Source: Linepithema humile
Lineage: Eukaryota > Arthropoda > Insecta > Hymenoptera > Formicidae
Assembly (NCBI RefSeq): GCF_040581485.1
Contig: NC_090134.1
Coordinates: 10,540,001-10,604,000 of the forward strand
DNA length: 64,000 bases
Direction: 5' to 3'
The notes below the pieces were generated by a model. The model made no database searches. It had not been told where the DNA came from and saw only the letters and a program-made list of their open reading frames with translations. The position numbers and the translations under genes are program-made. Shown here one piece after another: positions 12,201 to 23,652 of the stretch (positions within the stretch are counted from its first letter, which is position 1; each line of letters opens with the position of its first letter).

Positions 12201-12604
12201 TCGACAAGGTGATGATAAAGTTCCGCAAAGTCGTTCTCATTTTCTTTCGAACGTTCGTGAAACAGTAATTTTTATAATATAAAGTATAAAATATTATTAA
12301 ACAATTTTATATGTCAGATTTATATATCAATTCGCGTATAAATTTACACAATTTTATACTAAAAAGTTTGAGAAAATTTATTGCCAGAGTCGGATTTTGT
12401 TTTCTCCGATCGATTCATCATTTTTCTGCGTCCATATTACAATTTCAATAAATCTTTGCAAAATGCTAGATATCTGTAAAGATGCGGAATATTGCGGGAA
12501 ATAGACTAGGACGGGACGCGGAAAAAATGCACGGTAGAGTTTCGGTTCGCACAGACAGCCACTGCGAGCTGACAGGATAGAGAAAACGAGGACGGACGAA
12601 TGAA
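9280..12604. other. Alternating GC/AT blocks, no gene supported
   Basis: GC-rich blocks lie at about 9830-10140 and 10440-11460. They include an 8-bp perfect hairpin (CCGGAACT-AC-AGTTCCGG, 10763-10780). AT-rich spacers lie at 9480-9830, 10140-10440, 11460-11880 and 12240-12480. Open frames of 60-150 codons occur on both strands without supporting signals. Confidence 0.45.
11118..11135 (+). repeat. (CT)n microsatellite
   Basis: About eight perfect CT units. Confidence 0.8.
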
Positions 12605-12646
12605 GAGAGGAGAGAGAGAGAGGAGTGAAGAAAGAGAGGGGAGGAA
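12605..12646 (+). repeat. (GA)n-rich tract
   Basis: Imperfect GA/GGA purine microsatellite upstream of the GGC exon candidate. Confidence 0.75.
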
Positions 12647-12806
12647 GGAGTGTGTAACCGGAGGGAACCAGAAATAAAGGCGCGCGGTGGATAGATGGAA
12701 GGAGCGAGGGAGAGCATCGTGAACAAGAGGAAGCAGCGAGTGATTGATTTTTGTCGTGGCTTTGCCCGACGCTATCCGCTATATCCGCGATTGTGCGGAC
12801 CCGCAG

Positions 12807-12819
12807 GGGACTCCGGCGG

Positions 12820-12862
<43 letters not shown>

Positions 12863-12963
12863 TTCGTGCGGTGAAGCAACGACGGCGGGCGCCGCGACGC
12901 CGTCCACCGATTGGCGGTTGCCGTCCCCAGTGGGCGGCGCTAATCACCAGACCGTGCAGCACC
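12807..12963 (+). other. Candidate exon with GGC repeat (poly-Ala) and strong donor
   Basis: The segment lies between a possible acceptor (GCGGACCCGCAG|) and a good donor (CACC|GTGAGT). Read in phase 0 it is open for 52 codons. It gives two poly-Ala runs from the GGC/GCG tract, then a low-complexity stretch ending DWRLPSPVGGANHQTVQH. Poly-Ala exons of this kind occur in insect transcription factors, but an untranslated first exon in a CpG-rich promoter is equally likely. No ATG is available in this frame upstream. On the other strand the same tract reads as Arg-rich. Confidence 0.25.
12813..12862 (+). repeat. (GGC)n trinucleotide tract
   Basis: Two GGC runs are separated by CAGCGACAG. It codes for poly-Ala, poly-Gly or poly-Arg depending on frame. 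Confidence 0.9.
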
Positions 12964-15125
12964 GTGAGTCTCTACTGCACTCGCCTCGAAAGCACTCTAC
13001 CGTGCATCGGTGCCTCCGATGTATATATCCTATCCAGCGTATACATATATACATATATGCGTGCGATTGTATACCGAACCCATACGCATTTTATATATAT
13101 CTGTACATATATAGACGAATTGCATACAACATACATACACACACAAACGTATGCGATGCGCGAAAATGAGAGCGCACGCGAGCGAGCAGTGTCTCCTCGC
13201 GCGTTAGAGCCTGTGAGAGAGCACATCGCGGAGTCAGAAACAGGATGTAAAGCGATGACTATGACGACGGGAAATGGAATCGCGTGGCGATCCCTTTGTT
13301 CCCGAGCTGAAGCGAGAGGGAAAGAATAAGTAGATAGGTGGCCTATATAGAGAGCTCACCGGGATAGATAGAGAGACAACGGGAAGAGTCGCTTCTACGC
13401 GCAAGCATCCGTTCGATTCTCGATTCGATCGAGTCAATGAAGCGATAAAAGAAACAATCAGTGGTGGCGAACACATTTAGATGCGATACGAACGTTAGAT
13501 CTGGCGTTAAATTTAGTTAGATCAAGCACACACTGTCTCGTGAAGTTTAACGTCGCTCTGGTATGCGAAGCGGCTTCAAAGACGGTTGATAAAATGCGCG
13601 ATACGGCGGATGCGCGCTCTGAGAAACGTCGGAGTCTAACGTTTAATCGCCGCGCGAACGTGGGATCTGTGTTTACTAAATGAATCGCATTATAAACTCG
13701 ACGGCTCTGAGGAACACAAGACGCTCGCTATGACTAAACCCTCTTTATTGGCTAGCAGATAATTATCTGTCATATGGATTTACCTCTAATTCGAGTAATC
13801 GTTATGTTCATATTGTTTTTATTTATTTTCTAGCAACAGCACGTTACTTATCCTTCTAAGAGAAACTGCAACTTATTCGAGAAGTAAATTTTTAAGTTGC
13901 CGATAAGTCGAAAATGAAGCATGAAGCAAATTGATCAAGGTCGTTTCGATCGCCTTGGCGTAATTGCGGAAGTCACGCAGGAAGTCATGCGACAATTTGA
14001 ATCGTTAATTCGCTCACTAATTCGTTATACAAAGTCACTCAACTTTTTTATTTGTTTTTTTTTGTAGTTTTACCTAATTCCAAAAAATATTGGAATGAAT
14101 ATTTCATCAGTTAAAAATCCCACGTATATTTCTTGACACGATGTTCCAACTTTGGCATTTATCAATATGCACATTATATTGTACAGATTAAACAAACTCA
14201 TACAAATATATGCTGATATCTCTTCTCCGGTATTTTATAAATCTACAACTACTTCAACCTGTGTTCGACAAACCTATTTACGCTATAGCGCAATAAAGAA
14301 AAATCATTGTAGGCCGAGTTTGGCGTTACACAGCCGTCTCTCTCGGAGACGGCGAAAAAGCGGGAGCAGTAGCCGCTCTGCGGTTTTCAGTCGGACGATG
14401 ACGATAAACCACCGGCGCTGATTTACGAGAGCATGCCGTAGCGCATCGCGCGGTGAGAGAGAATCTAGCGCTGATCGCAGCCGGTGAACAGCTACACGAT
14501 TGCGGTGGCGGCAGCCAGGCAGGCAGGCAGGCAGCAACGATACACACCGTTCGGTGGCAATGTAGTTGATAAAGGCCGATAAATCGCGAGTAAAACGGAG
14601 TGATAATATCGCGCGACGCGGCGGGACGGGTGGGATCGTCGCCGTTGGAGGTGGAAGAGAGCCGGAGGAGAAGACGGCGATGGTAGTGCCCGTGTCGTAG
14701 GCGGCTGGCGCAGGGAAGAGGAGAGAAACGGGAGACCGGGGAAAGCGTTTCTGCTCCGACGACGGCGGCCAGAGGGTGCGGCGGGTGCCAGAGGGAAGGT
14801 GGTCGAGTCGCCCGAGGTGGGGAAGTCACGAATGCGAGGTGGGGGGTCCGTCGCGTACGGGGCTGCAAGAGGAGAATTGCGGACCCGGTAGAGAGGGATA
14901 CGTCTCCTGCCGTCTCGCTTAGGCGAGACCGAAAGCGGAGAGAAGCCGAAGAGAGGACACGTAGGAGGGACCAATGGACATGCGCGGGTGTGCCGCGACA
15001 CCACGGCGACCTTCTGGCCACCTCCAGAAACAAAATGGCTACCTCGCCTCCCAGCATTGCCAAGAGATGGCGACAAAGCCATGTCCATCTGCTTTGGATT
15101 TCGTTTAATCGGGATCTGGTTGATG
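12964..15125. other. No gene supported; strongly GC-rich second half
   Basis: After the GGC exon candidate come TA/CA-rich simple sequence (13020-13150) and an AT-rich spacer (13740-14310). A long CpG-rich block follows (14310-15880) whose minus strand is open for 245 codons in one frame. That frame has Arg/Ser/Pro-rich composition and no recognisable domain. It could be an untranslated first exon or promoter island. Confidence 0.4.
14511..14534 (+). repeat. (CAGG)n tetranucleotide tract
   Basis: About five CAGG units in a GC-rich block. A similar tract is at 34588-34630. Confidence 0.85.
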
Positions 15126-15151
15126 GAGAGAGAGAGAGAGAGAGAGAGAGA
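15126..15151 (+). repeat. (GA)n microsatellite
   Basis: About 13 perfect GA units. Confidence 0.9.
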
Positions 15152-18055
15152 CTGAGTACGTTTCTTATCGGAATAATTGGGTCTCTGGTGCGGGTTTAGG
15201 AAAGATGTTAAATCTTGCGTCGTTGTGCAACGAAAGCACCCGGAAGCGATCCGTATCGTTTCTACGAAACGCAGTGGAAACTTCCAAGCAGCCAGCGATT
15301 ACTTATCTCTAACACCTTGTCTGCTAAATGGACGTACACTATTATGCAACCGGACTAACTATCGCCAGCTACTAGAAAGGGTTATCCGGGTTACAGCGCG
15401 ATTCATGTGGTGTATGAATTAATATTAGAGCGGAGCGTTTACACGTAATCACGAACGCTCCTCCGCAGAATTATATCGAGCGAAACACTGGGGAGGCCTT
15501 ATCGAGACCACCGATCGTGTGTTTGATTTACAAGATGCTCGAGAAACCGCGCGCGGGCGCTCCCGTGTATCTTCACACATGCGCACTTTCGCGCGTGTAA
15601 CACAGCGGTAGATAGTTATTCGATACACGGCGTTAATTTGTCGAAAGCATTCGCGTCAGCGCGCGAGAGTGAATATCATTTGAATGCATTAAGCATTCCT
15701 GCGTATATGCGTTCCCGCGTAGTTAAGTAGCGCGCATACACGCGGCAACGAGATCGCGCCCGTTCTCCGGTATCGAGAGCCATATTTTAGACACGGCGTC
15801 TTCCGTGTCTGATTCGAAAGATAATCGAGTCACGCTTAACACGCTTCACTTTACACGTCGGTATTTACCCGCGCAGTTACAACATAATTATGGCCGATAG
15901 TCGTCATGATAAAATTCATCTGCGGTACAAACGAATTCCAATGTTTAAATTCATTCCGGTATAAAAAGTGTATAATCATAACAATGTTCATTTAACATCA
16001 ACGAGTAATTAAAGATAGTATCAATATTTGTCATATGTATATGTGATCTTAATAAGAGAAATGTAGAGAGTAAATGTAGCACTTTATGTAATCTTGTTAA
16101 ACAGAAAAAAAAAAGATTTAACAAATTAAAAAAAGAAAAATAATGCTTTTGACAAAAGAAACAACTAATTGTAAGCATCTCTTAGCATTAAGACCCTTAT
16201 CTAACCGGTTCCTCAATGCTAAAAATTCAGCCAACAGGCACCGCGGTACGTCAGTAAAAATGGTGATCTAAATTCAGTGAAATAAACATTCCCCTGGGCA
16301 TAGTGAACCCTGCGAATTCTTCTTCCAGAGAATAAAAATGTCAGCGCACGTCTGCGGCCAATGGTAGCGTTAAGTCGGAGAAGACGCGAGGGCCCTCCTC
16401 GTTCTCTCGCTCGTGGTTACAAGGAAACCGTTCCGGCGTCTCGCAGAAATTTTCACAAGACGAGCCTGTCGGAGACATTGATTGGCGAGCGACGAGGCGC
16501 GCGGTCGGTCCGAGCATCGGTCGCTCCAGCGTCGACTGAATGTTTTTAGGACGGTAGATAGGAGCCGGAGCTCTCATGCATATTCAACGGCACTCTCAAC
16601 TCCTCCGTCACAGGAGGGAAAGAACCACCCCGGCACACCCCTTCGGTCCCCTATCTCGCGATAGAGAGAAACGAGATGGGATAGAGACGGAGCGATGTCT
16701 GTTCGGATGTACAGACGATGGAGCGAGGGAGAGAGACGCGAAAAAAGGGAAAGCAAGAGAAAGAGGAGAAACGTAGAGAACCGACGGGAGAGGAAAGGAG
16801 TCTGTAGGGGTGCTCACGATTTCCTTCATATTCTACGTCGGCTTTTGTCGGCGGTCGAAGATAACCAAGCGGCGGCGACGTCTACCAACGATTCCGGATG
16901 ACGACCGCGCGCGCACGGGATTATCCCAACTTTCCGAGAATTCCGTGGAATGATATTACAGGTGAATCATACCGTATCGCCACGGACAACTTCCGCCGCT
17001 GTCGTCGTCGTTCCGCTCTTCGACCGTTGCTTACGCTTCGTCGTCGTTATTAAGTTCGCGCACTAGACGCGAATTCAGGTCAGAGGGAGGCCGGAAAATG
17101 TCTCCGCGGCAGTTTTCCTCGACATATCGGAAATTTTCATCGTACCGTGGCAACTTTTTGCGTCGCTGCAAAACCGCGCGGATTTTTTATGTTCGGTGCG
17201 TCCGAAAATAAAGCATAAGGTTTATTGTCGGCGAGGTCGCCGCAGCCTGGTAAGTTTCGGCGAGGCATGTGAAGCGCCCGTATGTTACTGCGAGGAAGAC
17301 ATTCAAATCGAAGAACGAGGGTGACCTCGTATATCCGCGAGGCGGCTCGTGGCGGTTCGCGTGGCTACGATAGTACGCCTTGACCTCGCACTGAACTCGA
17401 TTCTCCGATAAGATACAACAACGGGGAGACGAAGCCGTCGCGTTAAAGCACAGGGTTCTTTTGTATCACTGTTGATGCTCGAATTCATTATTGTCACGCG
17501 AGCACAACCGGCGATTGATAGATCTTAAGTTCTGCGCTCAATCTTGAGTGAACAATCGTACGAATCGGAAAAAATATGAGAGTGATTGTAACTTTTTTTT
17601 TTTATTAAGTTTCACATCTTTTTTCCTCATTCTTTTTCTTCTCTTGTTTTTTGCTCTTTATTTGTTTAATTGTATGATGATCTTAGAGCGAATAAAAGAT
17701 AGAAGATATTATGCATAATGATACTGATTCCTTACAAAAAATCATATCTTTTTCTTTTAATATTATCTGTCAATATTGAAATTCACTGTATAGTTTCTTT
17801 TGCCTTGTTCTCGTTATCTTTAACATTGTTACGTAATTAAACAAATGTAAAATAGTGGAAAAGCAGCGCAAAAAGAGAAAGTGAGAAAAAAAGATAGAAA
17901 ATCGGAAGAAAGAATAAGAAAATTGAATTGTATCGATCAATGTAACTATTTTAGCATAACCTTTATATATGCTAAATATTTATAAAATTATATTATATTT
18001 TCGAAAATTTCGACTAGAGAGTTATTATTAAAATTGTTAAAATTGTGTATATATA
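15152..18055. other. No gene seen
   Basis: CpG-rich to 15880, AT-rich to 16340, CpG-rich to about 17560 with frames open on both strands, then AT-rich up to the transposon pair. Confidence 0.45.
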
Positions 18056-18628
18056 GGGTGACCCATTATAATCTTTCCATGCAATTATCTCCTGAATTAT
18101 TCGTTATTGGAAAAAATGTTTCAAGTAAAACTTTTCTGTTTGAGGGGGATATCTTATGATAGACACACATTTTTTCTAGATAAAGGTGTCCCTGAGATTT
18201 CAAAGTGATCTCGGTATTTCCAAATGGGAAGGATATGTTTTGATTTAGGATTCAAATTTTACGCAAAAAAAATCGAATCTTTTTTCAGAATTTAATTATC
18301 TCAGTGCTCCGGCTACACTGCATTTTGTGAAGCTCCAAATTTAGGGAAAACCTTCTATAACTAAAAAATTCGGAAGAATTTGAAAAAAATGACAAGTGTA
18401 AAAAAATCTTATTTTTTGCGTAAAATTTGAATCCTCAGTCAAAACATATCTTTTTCATTTGAAAATACCGAGATTATCTTGAAATCTCAGGGATATCTCC
18501 ACCTAAAAAACTGTATGTTCATCATAAGCTGTCCTCTTTGAAACAAAATAAGTCTTACATGAAACACTTCTTCGAGTAACGAATAGTTCGGGAGATAATC
18601 GCGTGGAAAGATTATAATGAGTCACTTT
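18056..18628. mobile_element. Foldback/MITE-like element with long inverted arms
   Basis: The two ends are diverged inverted copies of each other: GGGTGACCCATTATAATC on the left matches AAAGTGACTCATTATAATC read inward from the right. The similarity continues for over 200 bases per arm, including the CCTGAGATTTCAA and GATTCAAATTTTACGC blocks. TA dinucleotides flank both ends, as expected for mariner/Tc1-type insertion. It contains no coding frame. It is a non-autonomous, old element, with arms differing by many substitutions. Confidence 0.75.
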
Positions 18629-18987
18629 GTATATATATGTATATACAGAGTGTCCCATTTAAAAAAATATATAAAAAAAATATTTAAATATATAAAAAAC
18701 GATGCGTTTTAGAAAAAAATGTTTCCAACAAAAGTTGTTTGATTTTGAGGGTGACATAAAATGATAAAGTCAGTATGATCTCGCGTGACAATTCCAAGGC
18801 CATGTAAAGGTCACATTAAAAATTTTAAATAGAAACCCCAATTTTTTATTATAGATTCCTATAAATTGGAGACCTTTCCAAATTACTATTAAGTTGAATT
18901 TTGTTTAGAATTTCCTGAGTTATGAGGCGTTAAAGTTTGTGAACCGTCGGCATTAGCGTTACCCAATATCCACTTAAAAATACGTTT

Positions 18988-19125
18988 TCGTGGAATGTTA
19001 TTGCAGGCAGCTCTTATTCTATCTTCTATGTCAGCTTTTGTTGTCGGTCTTTGTCGATAGACTACATTTTTAACATATCCCCACAAGAGAAAATCTAGAG
19101 ATGTGATCGGGAGATCGTGGTGACC
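18988..19125 (-). pseudogene. Transposase C-terminal fragment, left copy (mariner/Tc1 superfamily)
   Basis: Minus-strand translation gives a stretch containing LDFLLWGYVKNVVYRQR followed by ADIEDRIRAACNNIPR. This is the typical end of DDE transposases of the IS630-Tc1-mariner superfamily common in ant and other insect genomes. The usual motif before it, SPDLTPLDFFLWG, is altered here to LPITSLDFLLWG, with the Asp that normally forms the third catalytic acid retained. After the NIPR block the frame runs into terminal-repeat sequence, because about 200 bases carrying the natural C-terminus are missing. All of the DNA-binding and most of the catalytic domain is absent. Confidence 0.65.
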
Positions 19126-19152
19126 TTCAGTATAATGTAGTCTACCGACTAT

Positions 19153-19323
19153 GTTGTCTACCGACAAAGACTGACAACAAAAGCTGACATGGAAGACAGA
19201 ATAAGAGCTGCCTGCAATAACATTCCGCGAATCGTACTTTTAAGTACTGTTCGGCACTTCGAACGCCGTATTCAAACTTGTATACAAGTTAATGGTGCAA
19301 CTTTCGAACACCTTATTAATTAA
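19153..19323 (+). pseudogene. Transposase C-terminal fragment, right copy (keeps natural stop)
   Basis: Plus-strand translation gives 56 codons that start with VVYRQRLTTKADMEDRIRAA and end with RHFERRIQTC, VNGATFEHLIN and a TAA. This is the standard C-terminus of mariner/Tc1-type transposases (ERR..C....G..FEH). It overlaps in content with the inverted copy at 18988-19125, with several substitutions between the two. Upstream, the sequence crosses the palindrome centre, so the rest of the transposase is gone. Confidence 0.65.
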
Positions 19324-20059
19324 GTGAAACTCGCACTTACATTACATCAGCCCTTTTTAGGGCTACGTAATGTACAAAATCCGACCGAGCAACCTCCCCG
19401 CGGTGTACATCGGGCTACGTAACGCTAATGCCGGCGGTTCTCAAACTTTAACGCCTTATAACTCGGGAAATTCTAAACGAAATTCAATTCAATCATAGTG
19501 ATTTGAAAAGATCTCGACGTCAGCTACAAGAATCTACAATAAAAAATTAGGGTTTTTATTAAAAAATTTCAATGTTACCTTTACGTAACCTTGGAATTGT
19601 CACGCAAGGTTATACTAACTTTATCATTTTATGTCTCCCTCAAAACCGAACAACTTTTGTTCGAAATATTTTTTCTAAAACGCGTCGTTTTTTATATATT
19701 TAAGCTATTATATATTTATATTATATATTTATATTCAGATCTTTTAAAATGGGACACCCTGTATATAAAATGTTATGTATATAAATAAAATAAGATATAA
19801 TTTGACTCGATGCGCACCGAATTTTAGTGCAAATAATTTATTATTTTATTCTATTTATTAATTTATTCTTTTCACTACGGAAAGATGTTTGGAGTGAAAG
19901 TTATCGTCTGAGTTATTCGTAAGACGTCTGCCTAGACGAGACACGTTGGTGAGGACGAGACTACTTTCAAATAATCTGATGGTTTTTCACGCTGGAAGAT
20001 TTAATGCTTCGCACGGCTATCAAAATCCAGCTGTATATAAATACGGATCTATACGGTGA

Positions 20060-20086
20060 AAGAGAAAGAAAGAGAGAGAGAGAGAT
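20060..20086 (+). repeat. (GA)n microsatellite
   Basis: Imperfect GAAA/GA units pass into about six perfect GA units. Confidence 0.8.
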
Positions 20087-20463
20087 GATCTATCGGTGAG
20101 ATCAGCCGTTTTGAAAAACCACGGAGAAGGTTCGACGCGCGTTATGGGGACCAGCTTACGAGAAAGGAAGTATTCGGTTACGACGGCGATAAATTTGAAC
20201 GAAGGATTTCGCGGTTGAGAACTGCGGAAGCATCGGCTATACAGTCGGCAAAGGCTGAGTCCGTGGCTTCTCCGGGGATTGATATCCCTCGTCTTCCCCT
20301 TTGATATCACCCTCGTGGCGGGCAGGCTGCCCCTGTACCACCCCCGCCGTCGCCCTTATTCATTCTGGTCGACACCCCCTTTGTACGGAAAAGACAGATC
20401 GAACCACCCTGTTTACACTGCGACGCGATGATTTGCCAAATTAATTAGTCTATCCTCGCCGCT

Positions 20464-20488
20464 TTCTCTCTCTCTCTCTCTCTCTCTC
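20464..20488 (+). repeat. (CT)n microsatellite
   Basis: About 12 perfect TC units. Confidence 0.9.
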
Positions 20489-22092
20489 CATTCGACAGTT
20501 CTCGGTATTCTCCTTTGGACCAGGAGACTGCGCATCTTTGCCTGTGTGTTGAATGGCCTCGGCATGTAAAAACCGCGAATAATCTTCGCGGCGCAGAACC
20601 CGGCTTTCATTAACGGCTAGAAGGATGGGCTGCACGGTAATTTCTAACGAGGCTGCGAGCGAGCTCTCGCCGTGAGACGCGCGTCGCAAAAACCTTTCTT
20701 CTGCGTCTTCCGACCGTGGTGGTAGGCGTGATACCAAAACGGGATCGTTAACATAAAAATAGGGTGACCTGATAAAAGAAGTGAAAACGCGCGCGGCGAC
20801 GGGTATTTGCATTGCCGATAGTTGCAAAGTTGTTTTTCTAATTCATCTGATGATTAAAAAAAATCTCATGATTAAAAATACTCGGTGCGTTATTAATGCC
20901 GTGATGCATATATTTTACATAATCACTATTTTTTCAATCTAAAAAAATTCTCGAACGTCATGTTGCGTGACATTTCAAATGCGAATCATCCGCCCACGTC
21001 GTAGAGCGACATTATTGTTGTTCTCGAAGCTTGCGGATGTAACTCGGTGTTGATGTAACTTTTCGTCAGTATTGAGAGAAGAATTATCGAAAAAAATAAT
21101 TGCGCATTGCAGGGTGGAACTTGATAAGATGCTGCGCGCGTCTCGAGACGTTTAACGAAAAGTTGTATTGCAACAAACGCGAACGACAAGCAGATTTTAG
21201 AGATCCCCTTTGAAAGGCTGGCGCGAAACGGCGCTGGAACGTGATGCAAGATAGGAGCCGGGAACGCTCGTAAAATGTCGAAGAGTTTCTTTTTCGCGGT
21301 GCCTCGTCGCTCCGGGCGTCGAGAGTAGGGGCGGTGCCGGCGAAATGAAATTAAACGGGTCCTTTTTTCGTCGTCGGAGCATCTCGTTCGCGGTAAAAAC
21401 GAGTGTGGACATCCGGCACTAACCCCATGGTGACAGTGGTAGTGCCGTTACCGTTTGCCGCACGTAGGATCCGAGGGGCGGACGAAAAGCGGTCAGTGTT
21501 CCTCGTTAATGTTCGGCGCGGTTTCAACACAACGCTCTGTCCACTACACCGCGCGCCGTTTAATGCCACCGAAGAGTGGCTCGTTACGCTTGTATTTACT
21601 ACCGACGATATTTATTTAGAAATATTTATTTTACAATAAATAGCATTCGGTGATTGCTACTCCGCGGCGCGCAATACGATCGTACGGACGGTCCGCGTCT
21701 TTTTTTCCCGACACCTCCGCGCTTTCTTATTATCATATTTTATAGTCTCGCGAAATACGACCGCATTGCCAACGATATTTTACCGCGTGGCGCGCCGCAT
21801 ACCACTGAATGTTTACTCGGAAGAAACCGAACGAAACGAAGATTCTTCTCGGTATCTAGAGTTCCGCGGATAGCTCGGGGTCATTATTTATCGTCCGCCC
21901 GATGAGGACAACTGCGACGACAATCAAGATACGGTAATGTACGTAGACAAATCGAGAATAGAATATAAGCGAGGAATCGCGGATGGAGGATGGCGTGAGT
22001 AATCAGACGGATAGATCGTCTTGTTTTCGTTCCGGAACGTAGCCTTCTCTCTTCCTTGTCCTTCCGTCCTCGCTTTCTTCTTGGTCTTTTAG

Positions 22093-22173
22093 GTGAACGC
22101 GAACGACAATCGATACCTGGCGAGGCTGAAGGCGGAGAGGCAGGCGAGAAAGAGAGCCGCACACGGCTGCGGG
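22093..22173 (+). other. Candidate 81-base cassette-like exon
   Basis: A very good pyrimidine tract and acceptor (TTCTTGGTCTTTTAG|) is followed by 81 bases open in phase 0 and ending at GGG|GTGAGA. The peptide is basic and probably helical (NDNRYLARLKAERQARKRAA). Length divisible by three with phase 0 at both ends suits an alternatively used exon. The block is GC-rich with all frames fairly open, so support is modest. Confidence 0.2.
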
Positions 22174-23582
22174 GTGAGAAAGCGAGAGGGCGGACAGACG
22201 GAAGAGGGGTGATAGGGTGGCGCCTCATATTTTGCTCATTAGCGTCAGCATCGTCGTCAGCGTCGGGACGCCCTCACTTCGCGCGCGCGGCGCAGCTAAG
22301 AGTGGAGAGGGACCATCCATCATCTTGTCCTCCGTTTCGCTCACGTCCCACTCTCCGCCGCCTTCGGCTCTTCGCTTCTCGCACCGGTCGTTTCCGATCT
22401 CTCGCGTTCGCCGTATCGACGATCCTTGAAAACACTCGCGACGATGACGCCGTTTTCGTTGAAACGAGTAGAGAGAGATATATATATCGCTTCAACGAGT
22501 AAACCATGGATCAAAAATTTGTATTTCTATCAATTCCTCTCCATTTCTCAATACTATAGACAGTAATATATTATTAAATTGCTAATATTTTAAATGTCCT
22601 CAAAATAGTATAATAATATATAATATTATATTTAAAGTTTCGATCAACTATTTCAAATTATATGAAGCAAAAGTAAGCAAATTTTTGTCAAAGTAGAATA
22701 ATATGGTGTTTTCTACTTGACGCTACTTTCTAAAGAAATTATTCGTTACACTTGTATCTTCGCGCTTCCGTTTCGCAGTGAAATGGATCGTTGGTTACGT
22801 TGGCGAGGTGATTATGGAAATTTTCGTCAGTCGGCGCGAAACAAGCATCGAAACGCCGATTCTTCCGATTCGCACGATGGATTCATCGGTTGTTCCTACT
22901 ATGAAATCATCGCTAATGCTCGTATACATCGGCGGTTTAATGGTGCGGTAGTTTCTTTTCTCGAGTCACATAGCGAGCGATGTACAACGCGCGCGATTGC
23001 GGTTTGCGGCAGCTACCTACTTTCGCATGAAATCCGTTTTTAGCGACAGATCGTAAAGCGATTTATGTGTACGACCGGCTGTAACGCTGATAGTAAACGG
23101 TAAACGCACGCGGCACTCGGCTCAACCCCCGGCCCGAACCCGGCGCGGTTAGTTGGCACGTAAAGGACTTTATTACCCGTACCACCTCGCGTGCCACCTA
23201 GTTACGCTTCAATAGAAAAATCATAAATAGTCTTTTTTATTCCGACGACTCTCTACCCTCGACACACGATTCGACGTGCTCAATCCAAGAAATGCCTGCC
23301 GACTTTAATAGACATTTTTCTGAATCGTCCATTATCGGGCTAATTAAATGTTTATTTCACAATTGAGACGCGACAGATTAAGATGTCAGAATATAAATCG
23401 GTGTATCTATGAGATGAATATTATTCAGTACATTATAGCTGTAGTATAGAGTATATGTACTTTGCTTAATGACACGTGGATGTCTTTTTAATAGTGTGTA
23501 GTTATTTAAATACCAGTCATTTTACGCTCATAAAAAAGTTTCTGTAATCACTTGATGTCCAAGTGATTCATAAAATTTAATT
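22174..23582. other. No gene supported
   Basis: A GC-rich block to 22500, an AT-rich spacer, and a block at 22720-23050 in which two plus-strand frames are open together (about 57 codons from one ATG, about 85 from an overlapping ATG). From 23330 the long AT-rich domain begins. Confidence 0.4.
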
Positions 23583-23588
23583 TTTATT
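23583..23588 (-). terminator. AATAAA poly(A) signal downstream of the possible terminal exon
   Basis: On the minus strand AATAAA occurs 64 bases beyond the TAG stop at 23653, a normal position for a poly(A) signal. The region is AT-rich, so the hexamer has little weight alone. It supports the terminal exon only in combination. Confidence 0.25.
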
Positions 23589-23652
23589 TTCTTGGGGAAT
23601 GCAACACATGTCTGTTTACTTAAAACCATATGCATAACGTACGTATTATCCG

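Larger units (their letters stand above)
18646..19761. mobile_element. Palindromic mariner/Tc1-type derivative with TA target duplication
   Basis: The element is flanked by TA on both sides (18644-18645 and 19762-19763), and its ends are inverted repeats, CAGAGTGTCCCATTT and CAGGGTGTCCCATTT. The arms stay similar for about 300 bases up to a shared CATTAGCGTTAC block. Inside are two inverted copies of the C-terminal end of an IS630-Tc1-mariner transposase, meeting near 19140. Both halves therefore derive from the 3' end of one parent element. The right arm keeps about 200 bases, including the transposase stop codon, that the left arm has lost. It cannot encode an active transposase. Confidence 0.75.
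19764..22092. other. No gene seen
   Basis: A short AT-rich stretch, then GC-rich blocks with the GA and CT microsatellites at about 20.06 and 20.46 kb. Nothing coding could be supported. Confidence 0.45.

Noticed and set aside
12378..13329. Arg-rich and Ser-rich frames of about 190 codons
   Set aside because: Translated GGC repeat and purine tract. Only the spliced 12807-12963 segment is kept as a candidate.
14326..15088. Overlapping minus-strand frames of 245 and 198 codons
   Set aside because: Stop-poor CpG-rich DNA; Arg/Ser/Pro-rich products in two frames at once with no domain.
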